Positions 14,273-18,180 of a stretch of 18,180 bases of DNA are shown one piece after another (within the stretch, counting starts at the first letter, position 1; each line of letters begins with the position of its first letter). The notes beneath the pieces are model-generated. The model saw only the letters and a program-made list of their open reading frames with translations. It did not search any database and was not told where the DNA came from. This DNA is from JAQUSX01 sp035446985 (GTDB lineage: Bacteria > Bacillota > Clostridia > Christensenellales > CAG-314), in assembly GCA_035446985.1 (NCBI GenBank), contig DAOTGG010000020.1, positions 1 through 18,180 of the forward strand, in the 5' to 3' direction. Both the position numbers and the translations under genes were made by a program.

Positions 14273-15715
14273 TTATTTTATTTCTCCTCTTGTCGCAGCG
14301 ATAAGTTTTTGTTTTGTCGAATAAAGCTTGTCAGACAAGTCGACTTTGAATAGCTGCGGTTTTTCGTTTCTTTTGTATTCGTCCCAAAAAGCGTCCAGAT
14401 TTTCTTTTGTTTTGGCTTTTATTTGTTTTAGAGTCGGAAAATCATAAACCACTTTTCCGCCGATAATAATATTTTTGAGCAGCGGAACGGCGGTAAAGTC
14501 GGTCAGAATCATTGTTTTCCAGCGTTCTGTTTCCGACGTGATTTTGTAGTCCTCGTTGTCGTCGATTTTTTCATCGTATAATGTAATAACGTCCGCCAAA
14601 GCTTTTTTAGTATGATTGTCGATAAGACGGTAAACGCTTTTTCTGCCCGGGTTTGTGGTTTTTATCGGATTATCGGAAACCTTCATTTTCGGTATATATT
14701 TGTTTCCGTCTTTTAATGCCGAAAGTTTATAAACTCCGCCAAGACTGGGCGTATGCGAACTCGTAATCATTTTGGTGCCGACGCCGTATATGTCTATGCA
14801 CGCGCCTTGAAGTTTCAGCGACTGTATAACGTATTCGTCAAGGTCGCCGCTCACGCATATTTTAGCGTTTTTGTATCCCGCGTCGTCAAGCATTTTCCTC
14901 GCTTGTTTGGATAGATACGCCAAGTCGCCGCTATCCAAACGAATACCAAACGGTTTGATGCCTTTTGCTTTCAGCTCGTCAAAAACTTTTATGGCGTTAG
15001 GCACGCCGCTTTTCAGAGTGTCGTAAGTGTCCACGAGTAAAAGACATTTGTCGGGATAAATTTCGGCATACGCGCGAAAAGCGTCGATTTCTGTCGGAAA
15101 AGCCATAACCCAGCTATGAGCGTGAGTGCCAGCGGGCGGAACTCCAAACATCTGCGCCGCCAAAACGTTGCTGGTCGTGTCGCAGCCGCCGATAACAGCG
15201 GCTCTCGCGCCGTATATCGACGCATCGGGGGCTTGCGCGCGCCTTAGACCAAATTCCAACACGCTTCCTCCGTCAGTCGCTCTGCAAATACGAGCGGCTT
15301 TAGTTGCGATTAACGTTTGGAAATTAAGTATGTTTAATAGCGCGCCTTCAACTAGCTGAGCTTGATTTATAGGAGCTTCCACTATCAAAAGCGGTTCTGT
15401 CGGAAAAACGACGGTGCCTTCTTCAACAGCGTAAATATTGCCCGTGAATTTGAAGTCTTTTAAACTTCCCAGAAAACCCTTGTCAAAACCGTTTGTGCTT
15501 TCAAGGTATTTTATGTCCTCATCGGTAAAACGCAAGTTTAATAAATATTCCACAGCTTGCTGTAACCCCGCGGCAATAACGTAATTGCTTTCGTCATACG
15601 CGCGGAAAAATACGTCAAAAACGGCTACCGTGTCCGTCATACGTTTCAGATAATACGCGTTCATCATTGTAAGCTCGTAATAATCCGTCAGCATTGTCAA
15701 ATTTCTTCCGTCCAA
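14273..15715 (-). CDS. pncB: Nicotinate phosphoribosyltransferase
   Basis: This 480-residue cytoplasmic enzyme joins nicotinate to PRPP, with ATP hydrolysis, to give nicotinate mononucleotide in the Preiss-Handler route to NAD. Family motifs are LTDYYELTM (residues 9-17), FDVFFR (33-38), FGLRRAQ (155-161), GTHAHSW (196-202) with the likely phosphorylated histidine, RLDSGDLAYLS (259-269) and a GVGTKM segment. The length is typical of the Gram-positive form. The start codon is TTG (15715-15713): AGGAGA (15727-15722) is placed six bases before it, whereas the first ATG would be seven codons later and far from any ribosome site. It starts 12 bp after the lgt stop, and its 3' end holds the ribosome site of the next gene. 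Confidence 0.95.
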   Translation of the reverse strand: MDGRNLTMLTDYYELTMMNAYYLKRMTDTVAVFDVFFRAYDESNYVIAAGLQQAVEYLLNLRFTDEDIKYLESTNGFDKGFLGSLKDFKFTGNIYAVEEGTVVFPTEPLLIVEAPINQAQLVEGALLNILNFQTLIATKAARICRATDGGSVLEFGLRRAQAPDASIYGARAAVIGGCDTTSNVLAAQMFGVPPAGTHAHSWVMAFPTEIDAFRAYAEIYPDKCLLLVDTYDTLKSGVPNAIKVFDELKAKGIKPFGIRLDSGDLAYLSKQARKMLDDAGYKNAKICVSGDLDEYVIQSLKLQGACIDIYGVGTKMITSSHTPSLGGVYKLSALKDGNKYIPKMKVSDNPIKTTNPGRKSVYRLIDNHTKKALADVITLYDEKIDDNEDYKITSETERWKTMILTDFTAVPLLKNIIIGGKVVYDFPTLKQIKAKTKENLDAFWDEYKRNEKPQLFKVDLSDKLYSTKQKLIAATRGEIK

Positions 15716-15727
15716 TTTCGTTCTCCT

Positions 15728-16612
15728 TTAAGCTTTTGTGCTTGATTTTCTATGCCTTTTCTCCCAAAGGTTTTTAATATCATTACGATAAATATAAACG
15801 ATTCTGGCAAGCGCCATAATAATAATTATTACTGACACAAGCTGCGATATTCTGATACCCGTTTCCCAAAATCTTCTTTCCCATATAATAGGCACGCGCA
15901 AAAACAAGCTGTCGGTTCGCATTCCTTCTATTACAAGTCTGACAAGACCGTAATAAATGCCGTAAAAACTCATACACCAGCCGTCGCGGTAATGCTCGTC
16001 TTTTATCAAAACTAAACAGACAAAAAAGCCTATCAGCGTGAAAACGCTTTCGTAAAAGAAAGTCGCTTGATGCCACGCTCCGTCAGCAAATACAGCATAA
16101 GGGAAAAACTGCAAATTAGGATTCAAAACCAAATTGCCGTACGCTTCGCCGTTTACAAAGTTGCCCCATCTGCCTATGCTTTGAGCAAGCAATAACCCCG
16201 GTATGACGCAGTCGCCGATTTCAAATAACTTTTGTTTTTTAATTCTTGTGAGTATGAACGCACCGATATAGCCGAGTATTACGCCGCCGTATATACCCAG
16301 TCCGCCGTTTCGTATCGCCCAAAAGTTTTGCCATGACCAACTGGCTTCAAACTGCTCGTAACTGATATTACTATACGGGAACAGTAAAAAATAAATGCGG
16401 CAGCCGATAATAGCAAGCGGAATTACCACTATTGCGTAATCAAGACTTTGGTCGCCAGGTATGCCTTTCTTTTTCATAAGTTTTGAAGCCACGACAATAG
16501 CGCATACCATGCCCGTTGTGATTAATAAGGCGTAAAAATATATTTTGTAGCCAAAAATCGATATGCCGTCGGCAGCAAACTCAATTACGGCGGAAATAAG
16601 ATTTTGAAACAT
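15728..16612 (-). CDS. lgt: Prolipoprotein diacylglyceryl transferase
   Basis: This 294-residue integral membrane enzyme transfers a diacylglyceryl group from phosphatidylglycerol to the lipobox cysteine of prolipoproteins. The Lgt signature GRWGNFVNGEAYG is at residues 147-159. IRNGGLGIYGG (100-110), FFYES (185-189) and the GLVRLVIEGMRTDS stretch (222-235), with their conserved Arg and Glu residues, are also as expected. About seven hydrophobic helices are visible, and the length is typical. The start is supported by a rather weak AGAGGG. It heads an operon with pncB and the small unknown gene, behind a TTGACT-N17-TAGAAT promoter. The BspA-like lipoprotein downstream is a likely substrate. 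Confidence 0.97.
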   Translation of the reverse strand: MFQNLISAVIEFAADGISIFGYKIYFYALLITTGMVCAIVVASKLMKKKGIPGDQSLDYAIVVIPLAIIGCRIYFLLFPYSNISYEQFEASWSWQNFWAIRNGGLGIYGGVILGYIGAFILTRIKKQKLFEIGDCVIPGLLLAQSIGRWGNFVNGEAYGNLVLNPNLQFFPYAVFADGAWHQATFFYESVFTLIGFFVCLVLIKDEHYRDGWCMSFYGIYYGLVRLVIEGMRTDSLFLRVPIIWERRFWETGIRISQLVSVIIIIMALARIVYIYRNDIKNLWEKRHRKSSTKA

Positions 16613-16643
16613 TTTCGCCCTCTCTTAAAAAATTATTAAAAAT

Positions 16644-16672
16644 ATTCTACTCCATTCCAGTCGGTTAGTCAA
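16644..16672 (-). promoter_or_regulatory. Sigma-A-type promoter for lgt-pncB
   Basis: On the minus strand TTGACT (16672-16667) and TAGAAT (16649-16644) are 17 bp apart, 32 bp before the lgt ATG. Confidence 0.72.
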
Positions 16673-16767
16673 TAAAATGTCCCCTTTAATGGAATCAAAA
16701 TAAAAAACGGTAGAGAAAAAAAACTTAAATGTAGAGTCTTAATATATAAAATTCTAGGCAATAATAA

Positions 16768-16825
16768 TTGCAAACGAAAAAAATTTGTTATATTGTGGTA
16801 AAAAGCTCGCTAATTGTGCTAAACT
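16768..16825 (+). promoter_or_regulatory. Possible promoter(s) of the acyltransferase gene
   Basis: Two weak candidates lie in the A+T-rich gap. TTGCAA (16768-16773) is 17 bp from TATTGT (16791-16796). TAAACT (16820-16825), preceded by TGC, could be an extended -10 without a good -35. The rest of the 259-bp gap 16613-16871 holds nothing I can name besides the divergent lgt promoter. Confidence 0.3.
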
Positions 16826-16871
16826 AATAAGAACAAATTACCGACAAAAAATAAAAAACGGCAGGAAATAT

Positions 16872-18180
16872 ATGGAAGAAAATAAAGAATTGAAAAAAAT
16901 AAACAAAGCCGAAAAACGCAAACAGTTAAAGGCTAAAAAAGAAGAAAAAGCGCGTCTGAAAGAAATAGAGAACGCAAAAAAACTTGCGGCGGCTACGCTT
17001 GCCAAAACCGAGAAAATGGAGCGTAAAAATGATAAAAAATCTAATAAATCAGATAAAAAATCCGTTAAAGCAGCCAAAAGAAAAGAAATAAAAGAGAAAA
17101 AACAAGAAAATAAAGCCAGAAAACAAGAAAAAGCCGCTTTGAGAATGCAGAAAGCGGAAAACAGACGTCGCGAAAAATACGAACGCCGTCAAAAAAAGTT
17201 GCAGGAAAAACGCGAAAAAAACGAGGAAAAAATCCAAAGCGTTCCTTATAGAATAAGACAAATAGCAAAAAAACAACCCACTCACAAAGAACAATGGTTC
17301 AAGCTCGATAACGCGGCTTTGATATACCCCGCTCTTGCGCGCGACAGTAACGCCCAGTTCAGACTCGCCGCGATATTTAATGAAGAGATTGATCCTATTA
17401 TTTTACAGGAAGCGGTAAACGACGTCGTATTGAGATACCCCACTATCACAAGTTCGCTCAAAGCAGGGCTTTTTTGGTGGTATCTTGACGCTCCCACTAC
17501 TCCTCTTGTTATCGAAGAACAAGACTCGTTCCCTTGCAAACCGTTAAAACTTGATCATCGTAGAAGTATGGTAAGAGTTACCTATTTTTACAAAGAAATA
17601 GCGATGGAATTTTTCCATTCCGCTACCGACGGCTCAGGCGGTATGAGATTTTTTAACTCTTTAATTTTGGCGTATCTGACAAGAAAAGGATACGTAATCG
17701 CCGACAGAACAAACTGTCCTCACTATAAAGACAAACCGAGATTTGAAGAACTGCAGGACTGTTTTCAGATAGTTAAAAACAAGGAAAAACTGCCGCCGCC
17801 CGAAAGAGTAAAGGCTATGCACATGAAAGGCAAGCCCTTGCCGCAAAACGGAATGATATATTACAAACTTACTTGCGAGAGCGATGCTCTTAAAGACGCT
17901 GCGAAAAGTTACGGCGCGTCTGTAACTCAGTTTTTGACGGCAGCCGTATTGCAATCTATATATTTGCAAAAAATAGACACGCAGAATAGAGATAAAAAAC
18001 CGATAAGAATTTCCGTTCCGATAAACCTGAGAAAAGTTTACAACGTGGATACGCTGCGTAATTTTTCGTCGTATTTTTACGTCGAATATACGGGCGGAAA
18101 CTTCGCCGAGCTTATGGAAAGCGTGAAAAAACAGTTTGCCGAAAAGACAACTCACGAATATGTTCAAAGCAATATAAATT
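16872..18180 (+). CDS. Condensation/alcohol-acetyltransferase superfamily acyltransferase with basic N-terminal extension (3' end outside the window)
   Basis: The frame opens with ATG at 16872 behind a GCAGGA and stays open to the right edge (436 codons seen). By hand count the first 120 residues hold 37 Lys, 12 Arg, 21 Glu and 2 Asp, with no Gly, Pro, Cys, Trp, Phe or His; it is probably a long charged helix or coiled coil. From about residue 140 the protein looks like the chloramphenicol-acetyltransferase-like fold of condensation domains and alcohol acetyltransferases: WFKLDNAALIYP (142-153), a FHSATDGSGG stretch around 248-257 giving the HxxxDG active-site motif (His249, Asp253, Gly254), and later ISVPINLRKVY with NFSSYF. 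Such enzymes transfer acyl groups from CoA or carrier proteins to hydroxyl or amino acceptors; the acceptor is unknown. The family is usually about 400-450 residues without the extension, so roughly 130 residues should remain beyond the edge. No signal peptide or membrane helix is seen. Confidence 0.83.
   Translation, partial: MEENKELKKINKAEKRKQLKAKKEEKARLKEIENAKKLAAATLAKTEKMERKNDKKSNKSDKKSVKAAKRKEIKEKKQENKARKQEKAALRMQKAENRRREKYERRQKKLQEKREKNEEKIQSVPYRIRQIAKKQPTHKEQWFKLDNAALIYPALARDSNAQFRLAAIFNEEIDPIILQEAVNDVVLRYPTITSSLKAGLFWWYLDAPTTPLVIEEQDSFPCKPLKLDHRRSMVRVTYFYKEIAMEFFHSATDGSGGMRFFNSLILAYLTRKGYVIADRTNCPHYKDKPRFEELQDCFQIVKNKEKLPPPERVKAMHMKGKPLPQNGMIYYKLTCESDALKDAAKSYGASVTQFLTAAVLQSIYLQKIDTQNRDKKPIRISVPINLRKVYNVDTLRNFSSYFYVEYTGGNFAELMESVKKQFAEKTTHEYVQSNIN

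Noticed and set aside
16838..17294. Several Phe/Leu-rich minus-strand frames that look like membrane proteins
   Set aside because: They are the reverse of the Lys/Glu-rich extension of the acyltransferase (AAA and GAA read as TTT and TTC), with no ribosome site.
17661..18167. A 168-codon minus-strand open frame at the right edge
   Set aside because: It is opposite the conserved acyltransferase domain and has no motif of its own.

Overview
The window (about 40% G+C by eye) looks like chromosomal DNA of a spore-forming Firmicute, most likely an uncultured member of the Clostridia. The evidence is a clear SpoIIID sporulation regulator, a single-chain GlyQS-type glycyl-tRNA synthetase, lipoprotein maturation by Lgt together with a lipoprotein, strong GGAGG-type ribosome sites, and A+T-rich sigma-A-like promoters (TTGACA-N17-TATAAT). 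It is an ordinary housekeeping region: I see no insertion sequence, prophage, CRISPR array, tRNA or rRNA. Every gap between genes is under 300 bp; the longest is 16613-16871.

Layout. (1) 1-4336, minus strand: patatin-like lipase, membrane-anchored ComEC-like metallo-hydrolase, then chorismate synthase (aroC), 3-dehydroquinate synthase (aroB) and the first codons of EPSP synthase (aroA), which runs off the left edge. They read in one direction, probably from a promoter at 4360-4388. (2) 4452-5563, plus strand: a TtcA-family tRNA thiolase, spoIIID and a shared terminator. (3) 5604-7085, minus: an MFS transporter, whose promoter is back to back with that of glyS. (4) 7211-9273, plus: glyS, a small metallo-beta-lactamase-fold hydrolase and a terminator. 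(5) 9294-10262, minus: a membrane-anchored protein of unknown function. (6) 10410-11690, plus: an M29 aminopeptidase and its terminator. (7) 11756-13831, minus: a lipoprotein with three InlB-type B repeats and a BspA-type leucine-rich repeat domain. (8) 13942-16672, minus: an operon of lgt, pncB and a translationally coupled 91-residue unknown, with its own promoter and terminator. (9) 16872 to the right edge, plus: an acyltransferase of the condensation/alcohol-acetyltransferase superfamily with a very basic, Lys/Glu-rich N-terminal extension of about 120 residues.

Functional themes are aromatic amino-acid precursor synthesis (aroC-aroB-aroA), translation and tRNA modification (glyS, ttcA-like), NAD salvage (pncB), and envelope functions (lgt, the BspA-like lipoprotein, patatin, acyltransferase). 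I found no convincing new multi-gene system. The items most worth a second look are the acyltransferase with its charged extension, the divergent chorismate synthase signatures, the coupled unknown gene behind pncB, and the two anchored proteins at 2155-3438 and 9294-10262.
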